Shown here one piece after another: positions 50,586-60,104 of a stretch of 64,000 nt of DNA. Positions within the stretch are counted from its first letter, which is position 1. The number at the start of each line of letters is the position of its first letter. The translations under genes were made by a program, and so were the position numbers. The stretch is from Treponema sp. UBA4307 (GTDB lineage Bacteria > Spirochaetota > Spirochaetia > Treponematales > Treponemataceae), in assembly GCA_002394685.1 (NCBI GenBank), contig DGUP01000055.1:48830-112829 (forward strand), written 5' to 3'. Below the pieces are notes generated by a model. The model worked only from the letters and a program-made list of their open reading frames with translations. It ran no database searches and was not told the origin of the DNA.

Positions 50586-52806
50586 GAAGAACAAAAATCT
50601 TTGACAGTTTTTCATCAAATTCGTCTGTAGCAATCTTTAATTCTTTAAGGAAAGACGAATCCTGAATTCTTCCAAGAACAGCTTCCTTTTCTTCAGCATT
50701 GCGGAAAGTTGTACTTCTAAAGAAATCAGTATAATCTTTTTCACGACTGGAAATGGAAGACTCCAGCATATTGAGTGAAACATATGCTACATCGTTTGTA
50801 ATGTCGTCATAATCTTCACAGGTAAAATTCTGAATCGGTTTTGAATACAGATATTCCAGAATATAGAAAGCATAGCGGGCCTTATTCTCCACATAATGGC
50901 TGTCGCATTCGTCATAGAAATCATGAACCTGCTGCCAGTTGTTTATAGCCCCATTTTTAATTCTGTCAAAAAGTTCCATCACTTTATCTTCAGGAATAAC
51001 CTGACCGCCGGCATTAATCCACTTTGAATAAAGAGGAAGACTGTATATTGTCTTTACATTTTCCTCAGAGAGAGATTCCAGATTATTCATGGAAGCCCAG
51101 TCAATTAAACACTGAACTGCAAAATATTTTAAAACCCTGCGGTATTCTTTATAGCCTTGTACTGCTTTATAAACAAGTGCGCCGTATCTTTTTTGAGAGC
51201 GGTCATCTTTTAGAATTATTTTTGCTCCCACATTCTGATGAATAAAATCTTTTGCCAGCTGAGATTTTTCTTTTTCTGTTGAAGCAACAAGAATCTGTCT
51301 GTGGATTTTTTCAGTAAGTTCCGGATTGTCGTCATGCTCTATAAAAGGAATTCTCTCGCTTTCTTCAAGAAGAAGAAAACGTTTTGTTAATTCAATTATT
51401 CTTTCAAGGGCAGGAATTACTTCTTCCATTGTATCAGGAGCAAAAGGATTTGTTTCAATGTGCTGAACTTTTTCAATACGCTTGTCTCTTGAAGCAAACT
51501 TGTACTTGTTTCTTACAATGGCAAACATATTGTAAAGGAACCAGTAGGCTGGAATTATATGCACTGCTTTATCTTCATTGCTGGTTGCAATAAGGGAGAA
51601 AGGATAAGTGATGTTCAGTTCATTCTGATAACTTCCCTTGCTTACAAGAACAAAAGATGCAAAGCGGGAATCGTACTTGAAATCAGAGCAGAGTCCCGGC
51701 CAGAAACCACGCCCTGCAATCATTTCACCATCAGGGGAACGGGAGTTATGATTAGATCCGATGGTAGCAGCAGAAGCAATGTTTGTCTGCCCCATAAGGG
51801 TAGCTGCAATAAGGAAGGATGAATTGTGATGCTGCTCGTGGAAGGGAAAAATCAGATTGTTTAAAAGTTCACAGCAGGATACAGTAGAGTTATCCCCCAG
51901 TACGGAATTCAAGAGGCGGGCACCGTATTTAATCTGGCAGTTTTTACCGATTACAAATCTTACGGCTACAGCCTGATAAAAGGCTCTGCTGCCCTGACCC
52001 ATAATTCCGTTTACAAGTTCAACACCTTCTCCAACCTGAGAAACAGAATCTTCATTTGAAAGAATGGTAATATTCTTTAACTTGAAGGCTCCCTTGATGT
52101 AGGCGCAGGATCCGATCCAGGCATCTTTGATGAGGGTTGTATTTTTAACCACAGCATCGTGTTCAATTACACCGTATGTGTTCAGTTTTTTATCATTTCC
52201 GTATTCTGTCAGTTCAATGAAACGTCCCATAAGTTTATGGTCTTCTCTGTAGCGGGACCAGAGGAAAGCATCTGCCGGAATCATATCCTTAAAAGGAAGA
52301 ACAGCTCTTTCTCCGTTTTCATTTCCAACCCCAATCCAGATTCTGTTTTTTTCAGGTTCTCCTTCCTTTAGAATACCTGCTCCAAATTTGGAATGTTTTG
52401 TGCAGGAGATTTCCTGAATATTAAAAAGCATTACCCTGTCCTGCAGGCGGTAATTCTGAATATAGGAAACATTATTGATAACACAGTCATCTCCTGTTAC
52501 AACATCGTATAGAGATGATCTGTAGATTCCTGTCTTAAGTTCCAGATCATGGTATTTAAGTGTAGCCGGACGAATAACTCCAAGAATTACAAATCCGTTA
52601 AAATCACTCTGGATAATCTGGTCAACACAAAATTCACCTTCACGATCGCTGACCCAGATATTCTGCCAGGAAGGATCAGAAGATGTATTTCTATTCTGAA
52701 TCAGAGTATAAATTTCTTTTGGTGTAAGATGACGTTTATTTTCTATTAAAGAAGGGTCAATTACAGCCCCTCCTGTTTTTTCAGATAAAAGATTTACTTT
52801 AGGCAT
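50578..52806 (-). CDS. DUF4954-like left-handed beta-helix protein
   Basis: A 742-residue soluble protein. The middle third (about 200-400) shows repeated hexapeptide-like units of a left-handed beta-helix, for example NTTLIKDAWIGSCAYIKGA and NCQIKYGARLLNSVLGDNST, then HEQHHNSSFLIAATLMGQTN. The C-terminal third is helical. From memory it matches the DUF4954 family found in spirochetes and Bacteroides. Hexapeptide helices usually belong to acyl- or nucleotidyl-transferases, but no such catalytic residues can be assigned. A strong promoter (TTGAAT 52842-52837, TATAAT 52819-52814) ends 7 bases before the ATG, with no ribosome site, so translation is probably leaderless. Confidence 0.75.
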   Translation of the reverse strand: MPKVNLLSEKTGGAVIDPSLIENKRHLTPKEIYTLIQNRNTSSDPSWQNIWVSDREGEFCVDQIIQSDFNGFVILGVIRPATLKYHDLELKTGIYRSSLYDVVTGDDCVINNVSYIQNYRLQDRVMLFNIQEISCTKHSKFGAGILKEGEPEKNRIWIGVGNENGERAVLPFKDMIPADAFLWSRYREDHKLMGRFIELTEYGNDKKLNTYGVIEHDAVVKNTTLIKDAWIGSCAYIKGAFKLKNITILSNEDSVSQVGEGVELVNGIMGQGSRAFYQAVAVRFVIGKNCQIKYGARLLNSVLGDNSTVSCCELLNNLIFPFHEQHHNSSFLIAATLMGQTNIASAATIGSNHNSRSPDGEMIAGRGFWPGLCSDFKYDSRFASFVLVSKGSYQNELNITYPFSLIATSNEDKAVHIIPAYWFLYNMFAIVRNKYKFASRDKRIEKVQHIETNPFAPDTMEEVIPALERIIELTKRFLLLEESERIPFIEHDDNPELTEKIHRQILVASTEKEKSQLAKDFIHQNVGAKIILKDDRSQKRYGALVYKAVQGYKEYRRVLKYFAVQCLIDWASMNNLESLSEENVKTIYSLPLYSKWINAGGQVIPEDKVMELFDRIKNGAINNWQQVHDFYDECDSHYVENKARYAFYILEYLYSKPIQNFTCEDYDDITNDVAYVSLNMLESSISSREKDYTDFFRSTTFRNAEEKEAVLGRIQDSSFLKELKIATDEFDEKLSKIFVLLR

Positions 52807-52859
52807 GTTTCAAATTATAAGATGTTTTTTTTTAGGATTCAATATGATATATTTTTAAT

Positions 52860-55800
52860 ATGAAACTCGAATTATTTAAAAAGAAGCTTTCATTAAAGTT
52901 AGTTTTGCTTTCTCTTTCATTCAGCTTTTTTCTCTCTACGGCAGGAGCTGCGTCCCTTACCAGTCCGGAAAATGAATATTCTAATCTTCATATAATTACC
53001 CTTTCAAACGGAATGACAATCTTTGTGAGGGAAGATTCTTCCAGTGCCCTTCTCCATGCAGAATTTATGTCCAGAGCAGGCTTTTCATCACAAACTCCTG
53101 GAACGGCAGGATTCTTCCCCCTTTATACAGAACTTTTCGCCAGGCAGATGAAGGCTGACTATAAGGATTTTTTTGACACAGTTGAACTGAAATATTCAAC
53201 AAACCAGGAAAGTTCAACTTATTCGGCAACAATTCCCCCTTCAGCCCTGAAAACTTTTTTTAAAGCGGTATCGGAAACTGCAATTCATCCATCTTTTTCA
53301 GATAAACTTATTTCTTCCTGCTACAGTCAGATGAAAAAAGATGTACTGGAAAAAGAAAAAAGTACAACTGGATTAATTAACAGCGCAATTGATTCCAGAG
53401 TTTTTGCAGCTGCCCCATGGAAACACGACACAGGGATTTACCCTGCACTTTTTTCAGGAAAGACTACATCTGAAGTAAGAACCATTATTTCTGAAATTAC
53501 AAAAAAATATTATATTCCTCAGAACTGCGCCCTTTTCATCAGCGGAAACATAAGTCACGAAAGAGTTTATAATCTTGCCCTGGAAACTTTTTCTTCCTGG
53601 AAGGATTATTATTCTCAACAGATAAAAATCAACTCCAATGAAAATAAAAATTCAGATAGTACACAAAGACGTTTTGTAATAATAGATGATTCTTTTTCTC
53701 CAGACTTTACACAGCTGGTTGTTCAGTACACGTCTCTTTCAATGAGTCAGGCAGATATTTTAAGTGCAGGATTCAACAGTTCAAGTTCAACATATATAGA
53801 ATATGAAATAGGAGATCCGGTTGTTGGTTTAAGAAGCTACGATTACCTCACTTCGGCCAGTGTTCAGCAGAGTGAATCTTCCCGTCTTATTTTACAGGCA
53901 CTGCTGGAAAAGCCTTACTCCTTTACCATGGGACCTAAACCAAAAGTTTTGCCTTCTACGGCAGAACAGGTAATGCACTTTGTAAATAACGCAAAAGCCG
54001 CAGCATCTCTTTCGCCCCAGTCCCTTGCCCAGGCACAGAATGAAATTTCTTCCCGTTACAAAACCAGATCAGGTTCAGCAGTTGGAGGAATGGAATTTAT
54101 TGCCGATTACTGGGCCCTTCACCCGGAACTGGATTCAGAAGTTTTTTACAGTCACTTTGAAGCTTTGCAGAAAGAAATTAAAAATCAGTCTGCTGCAGAA
54201 ATATACAGGAAAGTACAGGCAGAAGAACCTTTTATTTTTGTTCTCCTGAATACAAAAAATTATGAAGCAGATAAAGATGCATATAAAGCAAACGGCTTTG
54301 AAACTGTAACGCGGAAAAACGCTTCCTGGTACAGGGATCAGCTTGTTTTGCAAAAGGCCCTTAAAGATGAAAACCTTACACTTGCAGAAGAAAAAGACCT
54401 TGCCCTGGAAGAAGACAGTGAAGTCTTAAATAAAAAACCGGCTCAGTCTTTTTATGAAGTAAACTCTAAGCAGATTCAGTCGTTCACTTTAAATAATGGT
54501 ATTCCTCTTGTAATAAAAAGCAATCCTAAAAGTCAGGGAATACTTATTTCTATCTGCATTGACGGAGGTGAAGCAGCGTCCCCGGCAAAGGAACATTACC
54601 AGCGGACTGTTATAGTGAATTATCTTTCTGTAAATCTCCAGACTGAAATCAATAAACTTAAGGCAGAAAATAAATTCAAGGGAGAAACAGAAATAAAAAG
54701 TTGGACCACAGACCTTAAATCTTACATTACAATTTCCTGCCTTAAAGAAGATCTGGACAATGCCCTGACAGCTTTTGTAAATGCAGTTATTTACGGGGAT
54801 ATTTTTCCTTCTACAGCGGACAGAGTTATGTATGAACTTTACGGCCAGTGGAATACAAAAATCAGTGATATGGATTTTCAAATGTCACAGGCTGCCCTGA
54901 AAGTTCTCTACAAGGGAACAGGACTGGAAAAAAATTATGACATTGCCACACCAATCTTAAGCGGAACAACATTTCAAACTCTCTGCGATGCATATGCCCA
55001 GTTAATTAACAGTTCAAATTATTCCCTGGTAATTGTTGGTGATATAGATTCCGAAGATGCCCGAACCATCTGTGAAAAAAACTTTACTCTTTTAAAAGGT
55101 AAAGCTGGCAAAAAAAATACAAAACTTATTAAACCTGCAATAAAATCTAAAACCGACAGAATTACAATTAAGCACACCTACAGCACAGATATACCGGCAG
55201 AAATGGCAGGTGACACAGTTCCAATTCTTGTTCCAACAACAGAGTTTAAGGATCCTGTTCAGTTCTGGATTTCTGCACCGGCAGATGATGCAAGCAGGGA
55301 AATATTCAATGCCCTTCTTTACGAACTCAGAAACAGAATGAATCAGAAGCTTAGCGGTCAGGCAGGAACTTTTGTAGTTGAAGCAACAAATACTGTACCT
55401 CTGGCCTGCATAAAAACTCCTGCAATTTTGTACAGCGGAGAATTTTTAAAAGCCTACAAAAAAGCAGTCCGGGAAATGAAGGAAGATTTAAAAACTGAAA
55501 ATCAACTTACAAAAAATCGGGAAAAAGAAATTAAGGACGCTTTAAGCCACAATAAAAATGTTGAAAAACAAAAGGCTGTCAGGGCAAAGGAAGAAGAAGA
55601 AGCCTTAAAAAAGCAAACCGAATATAATTTAGACAGACAGGAAAATCCGGAAAAATATCTGGATGGAGACGGCAACCCTCTTCCTTATGAAGACTTTTCA
55701 CTTAATCTCACAAAGGTTGATGAAGAAATTGATTTATCAAAGCTTCCTCCATACCAGAGTCAGCTGCTGGAAAACATCATTACAAGATGGGAACTGAAAG

Positions 55801-55994
55801 CTCTTTCCAGAACACAGTCAAATGAAGGAACAGCCCAGCTTATTCAGCAGGGATTAATTACAGGAAACGGAGCCCTTTACTTAAATGACTATCTGCTTGT
55901 AGAAGAGGCCAGTCTGGAAAAAATGATTCAAATTGCTGACAAATATTTTCCCGACACTCCTACTTACGAAGTGTATTCAAAGGATGCAAAATAG
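52860..55994 (+). CDS. Exported M16-like (insulinase-fold) protein lacking zinc ligands
   Basis: A 1,044-residue protein with a signal peptide (cleavage near residue 31). Two M16-like halves are seen: SNLHIITLSNGMTIFVREDSSS near the start and FTLNNGIPLVIKSNPKSQGI near residue 545, each followed by the usual LuxS/MPP-like folds (DFTQLVVQYTSLS and similar). In active M16 peptidases the first half carries HxxEH; here the equivalent segment is GTAGFFPLYTELF (81-93), with Phe86, Tyr89 and Thr90 at the expected His, Glu and His positions. The second half also lacks it. A lysine/glutamate-rich insertion lies near 870-925. So it is probably a non-catalytic or partner subunit. It is divergent from the DUF4954-like gene and has no ribosome site. 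Confidence 0.75.
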   Translation: MKLELFKKKLSLKLVLLSLSFSFFLSTAGAASLTSPENEYSNLHIITLSNGMTIFVREDSSSALLHAEFMSRAGFSSQTPGTAGFFPLYTELFARQMKADYKDFFDTVELKYSTNQESSTYSATIPPSALKTFFKAVSETAIHPSFSDKLISSCYSQMKKDVLEKEKSTTGLINSAIDSRVFAAAPWKHDTGIYPALFSGKTTSEVRTIISEITKKYYIPQNCALFISGNISHERVYNLALETFSSWKDYYSQQIKINSNENKNSDSTQRRFVIIDDSFSPDFTQLVVQYTSLSMSQADILSAGFNSSSSTYIEYEIGDPVVGLRSYDYLTSASVQQSESSRLILQALLEKPYSFTMGPKPKVLPSTAEQVMHFVNNAKAAASLSPQSLAQAQNEISSRYKTRSGSAVGGMEFIADYWALHPELDSEVFYSHFEALQKEIKNQSAAEIYRKVQAEEPFIFVLLNTKNYEADKDAYKANGFETVTRKNASWYRDQLVLQKALKDENLTLAEEKDLALEEDSEVLNKKPAQSFYEVNSKQIQSFTLNNGIPLVIKSNPKSQGILISICIDGGEAASPAKEHYQRTVIVNYLSVNLQTEINKLKAENKFKGETEIKSWTTDLKSYITISCLKEDLDNALTAFVNAVIYGDIFPSTADRVMYELYGQWNTKISDMDFQMSQAALKVLYKGTGLEKNYDIATPILSGTTFQTLCDAYAQLINSSNYSLVIVGDIDSEDARTICEKNFTLLKGKAGKKNTKLIKPAIKSKTDRITIKHTYSTDIPAEMAGDTVPILVPTTEFKDPVQFWISAPADDASREIFNALLYELRNRMNQKLSGQAGTFVVEATNTVPLACIKTPAILYSGEFLKAYKKAVREMKEDLKTENQLTKNREKEIKDALSHNKNVEKQKAVRAKEEEEALKKQTEYNLDRQENPEKYLDGDGNPLPYEDFSLNLTKVDEEIDLSKLPPYQSQLLENIITRWELKALSRTQSNEGTAQLIQQGLITGNGALYLNDYLLVEEASLEKMIQIADKYFPDTPTYEVYSKDAK

Positions 55995-55997
55995 TTT

Positions 55998-56624
55998 TTA
56001 TAAAAGACAGGGGGCTAAAACTTTATCCATCAGAAAATCCCTATAATCACAAGGAACCTCTTCAAGCAGCTGACAGTCAAAACAGACACCGCAGATTGTA
56101 AGGGAGGTTCCTTTTTTGATACAGAATTTTTTTAACCTTTCAAGATAGGTATCATAATAGGCTTTTCCGTGCCCCAGCCTTTCTCCTTTTTTTGAAAAAG
56201 CCAGACCGGGAACAAGTACAAGAATATTTTCCGGAGTAAAATCTTCTGAAGCCTCAATATTAAAAACAGGCCGCTTTTCATCAGGCTCAATAATGTTAAA
56301 TGCCCCGGAATGACACTGGTTCTCAAGAAAATTTTCATCACTACCATCAATAAAATAAAAATCCATATTGCTGGAATTTTTTTCAACCCGCGGTACAGCA
56401 ATTTTTTTCCGGTCAATAAAGGACCTGGGAATTAAACTCAGCAGATTTACTTCTGATTCTGCAGGAAGATAGGTAAGGATTAAATCTGCATTTCTGTAGA
56501 AATCCTGTTCATACAAATAATTTTCAATACAGCGGGACTGGAACATTCTTTCTGACAGACTTAATTTTTTCAGAAGAGCTTTGACCTTCTGCCGGAGACA
56601 TTTCTTTTTATCATCAGTGGTCAT
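55998..56624 (-). CDS. 5-formyltetrahydrofolate cyclo-ligase
   Basis: A 208-residue protein. The folate/ATP-binding signature is in RLGHGKAYYDTYLERL (about 149-164), a variant of the usual GxGxGYYDRFL. Earlier features LTYLPAESEVN and KKIAVPRVE match the family. It converts 5-formyl-THF to 5,10-methenyl-THF with ATP, returning a storage folate to one-carbon metabolism. It ends 3 bases beyond the convergent M16-like gene and is divergent from the dGTPase gene. The replacement of the second glycine of the motif by alanine is minor. Confidence 0.85.
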   Translation of the reverse strand: MTTDDKKKCLRQKVKALLKKLSLSERMFQSRCIENYLYEQDFYRNADLILTYLPAESEVNLLSLIPRSFIDRKKIAVPRVEKNSSNMDFYFIDGSDENFLENQCHSGAFNIIEPDEKRPVFNIEASEDFTPENILVLVPGLAFSKKGERLGHGKAYYDTYLERLKKFCIKKGTSLTICGVCFDCQLLEEVPCDYRDFLMDKVLAPCLL

Positions 56625-56659
56625 ATGAAAATTCCTCTCTGATTCAACTATAAATGAAC

Positions 56660-56688
56660 TTGTAAAAAAAAAGAAGTAAGTCTAATAT
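56660..56688 (+). promoter_or_regulatory. dgt promoter
   Basis: TTGTAA (56660-56665) and TAATAT (56683-56688), 17 bp apart. The ATG follows 7 bases after the -10 box without a ribosome site, so the start of transcription probably coincides with the start codon. Confidence 0.65.
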
Positions 56689-56695
56689 TTTCATT

Positions 56696-57994
56696 ATGAA
56701 AGATTCTTTTATAAATGTAAGAATGGATGAAAACAATCCCAATTTTGAGCAGGCTGTAAGCAGAGAAAATTCTCTTTACAAAAGAGGAAATTCTATCCGC
56801 TCAGATTTTGAAAGAGATTATACAAGACTTCTCCACTGCCAGGCTTACCGGCGAATGAAGCACAAAACCCAGGTTTTTTATGCTCCGCACAACGATCACA
56901 TCTGTACAAGAATTGAACACGTTACTCATGTAGCAAGTGTCAGCACAACTATTGCAAAATACCTTGGACTTAACAGAGAACTTACTGATGCAATTGCAAT
57001 CGGCCACGATATAGGTCACGCACCTTTTGGACACACTGGAGAAGAAATTCTTAATGCACTGATAAAAAAAGATAATGATGCAAAAAATTATCCAAAAAAA
57101 TTCTGGCATGAAAGAAACAGTCTTTTCTTTGCAGATTACATAGAAACTCTTCCCGACCCGGAAGGAAATGAATGTACCCTGGATTTAACTTATGGAGTAA
57201 GGGACGGCCTTATCTGCCACTGCGGTGAAATTGATCAGCAGGGACTTAAACCAAGGGAAGAGGCCATGAACCTTTATGACATCAGACGGCCTGGACTGGT
57301 TTCACCTTACACCTGGGAAGGCTGTGTTGTTAAAGTTTCAGATAAAATCGCTTTTCTTGGAAGGGATATTGAAGACGCCGGAGCTTACCACATAATAGAC
57401 ATGGGCTGCTACAGACAGCTGAGGGAAATTGTAGGCAGTACCTTAGGCTGGGAAACAATAAAGAAGAGGCTGCCCCCGGAAAAACCAGCCCCGGTTCACC
57501 GCTCAGGAATTGCAGTAAACACTACAGTTCTTATAAATGATATGATTGTAGATCTCTGTGAAAATTCCAGTCCGGAAAAGGGAATTTCTTTTTCTGATCC
57601 ATATTTTAATTTTATTGTGGAATTAAAGAAATTTTGTTTTGCCAATATTTATAATCACTGGCGCCTTGTTGAATTTAAAAAGTATGCAGAAAATGTTTTA
57701 GGAACGATTTACAGAACCTTAATTCAGACCCAGGTCTATGCACAAAACGGAACTATGGACCGCTGCCTTAAATACGCTCCAAAACTTTCTGAAACCTTTG
57801 TAGACTGGCTCATAAAATATACAAACTATAAGCCAAAAGGGGACGAAGACCGTAAAACTACCCTTCACTACCAGACAAGAGAAGTTTTTGATGTTGATGA
57901 TCCTGCAAGTTTCGAAAAATGCATAATCGAATACATCAGCGGAATGACAGATCAGTACGCCCTGAGCGTATTTGAAGAAATTATTTCTTTCTGA
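56696..57994 (+). CDS. dgt: Deoxyguanosinetriphosphate triphosphohydrolase
   Basis: A 432-residue HD-domain enzyme. The metal ligands are visible: His75 in RIEHVTHVA, the His104-Asp105 pair in AIGHDIGHAPFGH and a later Asp in VSDKIAFLGRDIEDA. The N-terminal FERDYTRLLHCQAYRRMKHKTQVF is characteristic of dGTPases (quoted in parts: FERDYTRLLHCQAYRRM). It hydrolyses dNTPs to deoxynucleosides and triphosphate, controlling dNTP pools. The length falls within the family's usual range. Probably leaderless (see promoter). A terminator follows. Confidence 0.9.
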   Translation: MKDSFINVRMDENNPNFEQAVSRENSLYKRGNSIRSDFERDYTRLLHCQAYRRMKHKTQVFYAPHNDHICTRIEHVTHVASVSTTIAKYLGLNRELTDAIAIGHDIGHAPFGHTGEEILNALIKKDNDAKNYPKKFWHERNSLFFADYIETLPDPEGNECTLDLTYGVRDGLICHCGEIDQQGLKPREEAMNLYDIRRPGLVSPYTWEGCVVKVSDKIAFLGRDIEDAGAYHIIDMGCYRQLREIVGSTLGWETIKKRLPPEKPAPVHRSGIAVNTTVLINDMIVDLCENSSPEKGISFSDPYFNFIVELKKFCFANIYNHWRLVEFKKYAENVLGTIYRTLIQTQVYAQNGTMDRCLKYAPKLSETFVDWLIKYTNYKPKGDEDRKTTLHYQTREVFDVDDPASFEKCIIEYISGMTDQYALSVFEEIISF

Positions 57995-57995
57995 C

Positions 57996-58031
57996 AAAAA
58001 AAACGGGGCACTCTAAAACAGAATGCCCCGT
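57996..58031. terminator. Terminator shared by dgt and tkt
   Basis: CGGGGCACTCT (58004-58014) pairs with AGAATGCCCCG (58020-58030), ten of eleven positions. The minus-strand side is followed by eight T residues, a strong terminator for tkt; on the plus side TCATTTATTT makes a weaker one for dgt. Confidence 0.8.
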
Positions 58032-58049
58032 CATTTATTTAGGAAAGCT

Positions 58050-60020
58050 TTACTTCTTTAAAACTTCTGCCAGGCCAGCTGGTGTAAAGTTAAAGAATTC
58101 TGCAACCTTAGCAGCAGGACCAGATTCACCAAAGCGGTTAATTGTGAAGATATCAGCCTTTTTAGCATAACCTTCCCAACCCTGACGGCATCCGGCTTCT
58201 GCAACTACAGTACGCTTTGCATCGCCCATAATCTTTTTCTGTTCTTCTTCAGAAAGATTGTCAAACATTGTCTTGTCAAGAACAGAAACAACGCGGATCT
58301 TTTTATCAGCAACAAGAGCTGCTGCCTTAAGGGACATTTCAACTTCTGAACCTGTTGCAAGAATTGTAATATCTGGAGAAGCAGAACCTTCCTGTACTAC
58401 ATATGCACCATATTTCTTTGCATTTTCCTTCCAGTTAGAATCAGCCTTTGCATAAACACCGATTCCCTGTCTTGTGAATGCCATACATACAGGATGATCT
58501 TTGCTTGCAAGTGCCATTTCCCATGCAACCTGAGATTCTTCTGCATCGCCCGGACGAAGTACCTGAACATTAGGAATGCAGCGGAGAGAAGCAAGTGTTT
58601 CGATAGGCTGGTGGGTTGGACCATCTTCACCTACGTAGATTGAATCGTGGGTAAGTACATAAATGTTTGGCAGTTCACTGAGGGCAGCAACACGGAGAGA
58701 AGCGCGGAAATAATCAGAGAATACCAGGAATGTAGCACCAAATGCTCTCAATCCTCCATGAAGGTTAATACCGCTCATAACCTGGCTCATTGCAAATTCG
58801 CGGATACCATATTCAATAGTGCGGCCCTTACGATTTTCTGGAGTATAAGTTCCATCATCATTCTTAACCTTTGTCTTATTTGGACCCTGTAAGTCAGCAG
58901 AACCACCAACAAGCCATTCATAGCGGTCAGCCATACAGTTAAGGCTCTTGCCGGAAGCGTCACGGGTTGCAAGACAGTCTCCAACATTATATGAAGGAGC
59001 AGCAGCATCAGCAGTCTGTTCACCATTCCAGTAAGCATCCCACTTTTTGCGCAGGTCAGGATTTTCAGCAGACCATTCTTCAAATTCCTTCTTCCAGTTT
59101 TCTTCAGCCTTTGCAAATTCTACGCGGCGGCCTTCAAAATATTTGTATGCTTCTGGAACAACATAGAAGTTTTCATTTTCAGGAAGACCAAGATTCTTTT
59201 TAGCTTCCTTACATCCATCTTCACCAAGAGGAGCACCGTGAACATCAGCAGTATTCTCTTTTGGAGCACCCTTACCAATTACAGAGTGAAGGATGATGAG
59301 TGTAGGCTTTGATTCATCGCGCTTTGCAGTTTCAACAAGATCAGCAATTTCACCAATATTGTACATGCTGCCTCTGAGAACCTGCCATCCATATGCCAGG
59401 TAGCGCTTTTCAATATCTTCTGTGAAAGTAATATCTGTACTTCCGTCAATTGAAATCTTATTTTCATCGTAGAAAACAATCAGCTTGCCCAGCTTAAGGT
59501 GACCTGCAAGAGATGAAGCTTCAGAAGAAACACCTTCCTCAAGACAACCTTCACCTACCAGGGCATATGTGTAGTGATCAACGATTGTGTGCTTTGATGT
59601 ATTAAAGCGGGCTGCCAGCATTGTTTCAGCAACAGCCATACCTACAGCAGCAGCAATACCCTGTCCTAAAGGACCTGATGTACATTCAACACCATCAGTA
59701 ATCAGACGCTCCGGGTGACCAGGACACTTTGATCCAACCTGACGGAAGTTCTTAATGTCATCCATTGAAACCTTGTATCCGGCCAGATGAAGGATGCTGT
59801 AAAGAAGCATTGAACCATGTCCTGCAGAAAGAACAAAACGATCTCTATCCTTCCATGCTGAGTCTGCAGGATTGTGCTTCATGATTTCGCCGTATAAAAC
59901 AGCAGCAACTTCTGCAGCACCAAGAGGAAGTCCCGGGTGACCTGACTTTGCCTTCTGAATTGCATCCATTGAAAGACTGCGGATTGATTTTGCAACAGCC
60001 TCAATTCCCTGTTTGTCCAT
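58050..60020 (-). CDS. tkt: Transketolase
   Basis: A 656-residue thiamine-diphosphate enzyme of the pentose phosphate pathway. The cofactor motif is GEGCLEEGVSSEASSLAGH (about 152-170) followed by NKISIDG. Other hallmarks are SAGHGSMLLYSILHLAGY, GPLGQGIAAAVGMA and the pyrimidine-binding TFLVFSDYFR and EDGPTHQP. Length and motifs are complete. It moves two-carbon units between sugar phosphates, linking imported hexoses to nucleotide and aromatic precursor synthesis. It lies 84 bases after a PTS IIA gene, with a hairpin between. Confidence 0.95.
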   Translation of the reverse strand: MDKQGIEAVAKSIRSLSMDAIQKAKSGHPGLPLGAAEVAAVLYGEIMKHNPADSAWKDRDRFVLSAGHGSMLLYSILHLAGYKVSMDDIKNFRQVGSKCPGHPERLITDGVECTSGPLGQGIAAAVGMAVAETMLAARFNTSKHTIVDHYTYALVGEGCLEEGVSSEASSLAGHLKLGKLIVFYDENKISIDGSTDITFTEDIEKRYLAYGWQVLRGSMYNIGEIADLVETAKRDESKPTLIILHSVIGKGAPKENTADVHGAPLGEDGCKEAKKNLGLPENENFYVVPEAYKYFEGRRVEFAKAEENWKKEFEEWSAENPDLRKKWDAYWNGEQTADAAAPSYNVGDCLATRDASGKSLNCMADRYEWLVGGSADLQGPNKTKVKNDDGTYTPENRKGRTIEYGIREFAMSQVMSGINLHGGLRAFGATFLVFSDYFRASLRVAALSELPNIYVLTHDSIYVGEDGPTHQPIETLASLRCIPNVQVLRPGDAEESQVAWEMALASKDHPVCMAFTRQGIGVYAKADSNWKENAKKYGAYVVQEGSASPDITILATGSEVEMSLKAAALVADKKIRVVSVLDKTMFDNLSEEEQKKIMGDAKRTVVAEAGCRQGWEGYAKKADIFTINRFGESGPAAKVAEFFNFTPAGLAEVLKK

Positions 60021-60042
60021 AAAAAACTCCTTTAAATAGGGT

Positions 60043-60086
60043 AAAAAATAAAAAATAATAGCCGCCCGTTCATTTCACAGGTGGCT
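60043..60086 (-). terminator. Weak terminator after the PTS IIA gene
   Basis: Minus strand: AGCCACC...GGGCGGCT (60086-60060) forms an imperfect stem and is followed by TATTATTTTTTATTTTTT. It separates the PTS IIA gene from tkt. Confidence 0.5.
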
Positions 60087-60104
60087 TATATATCAAAAGC
60101 ATTC

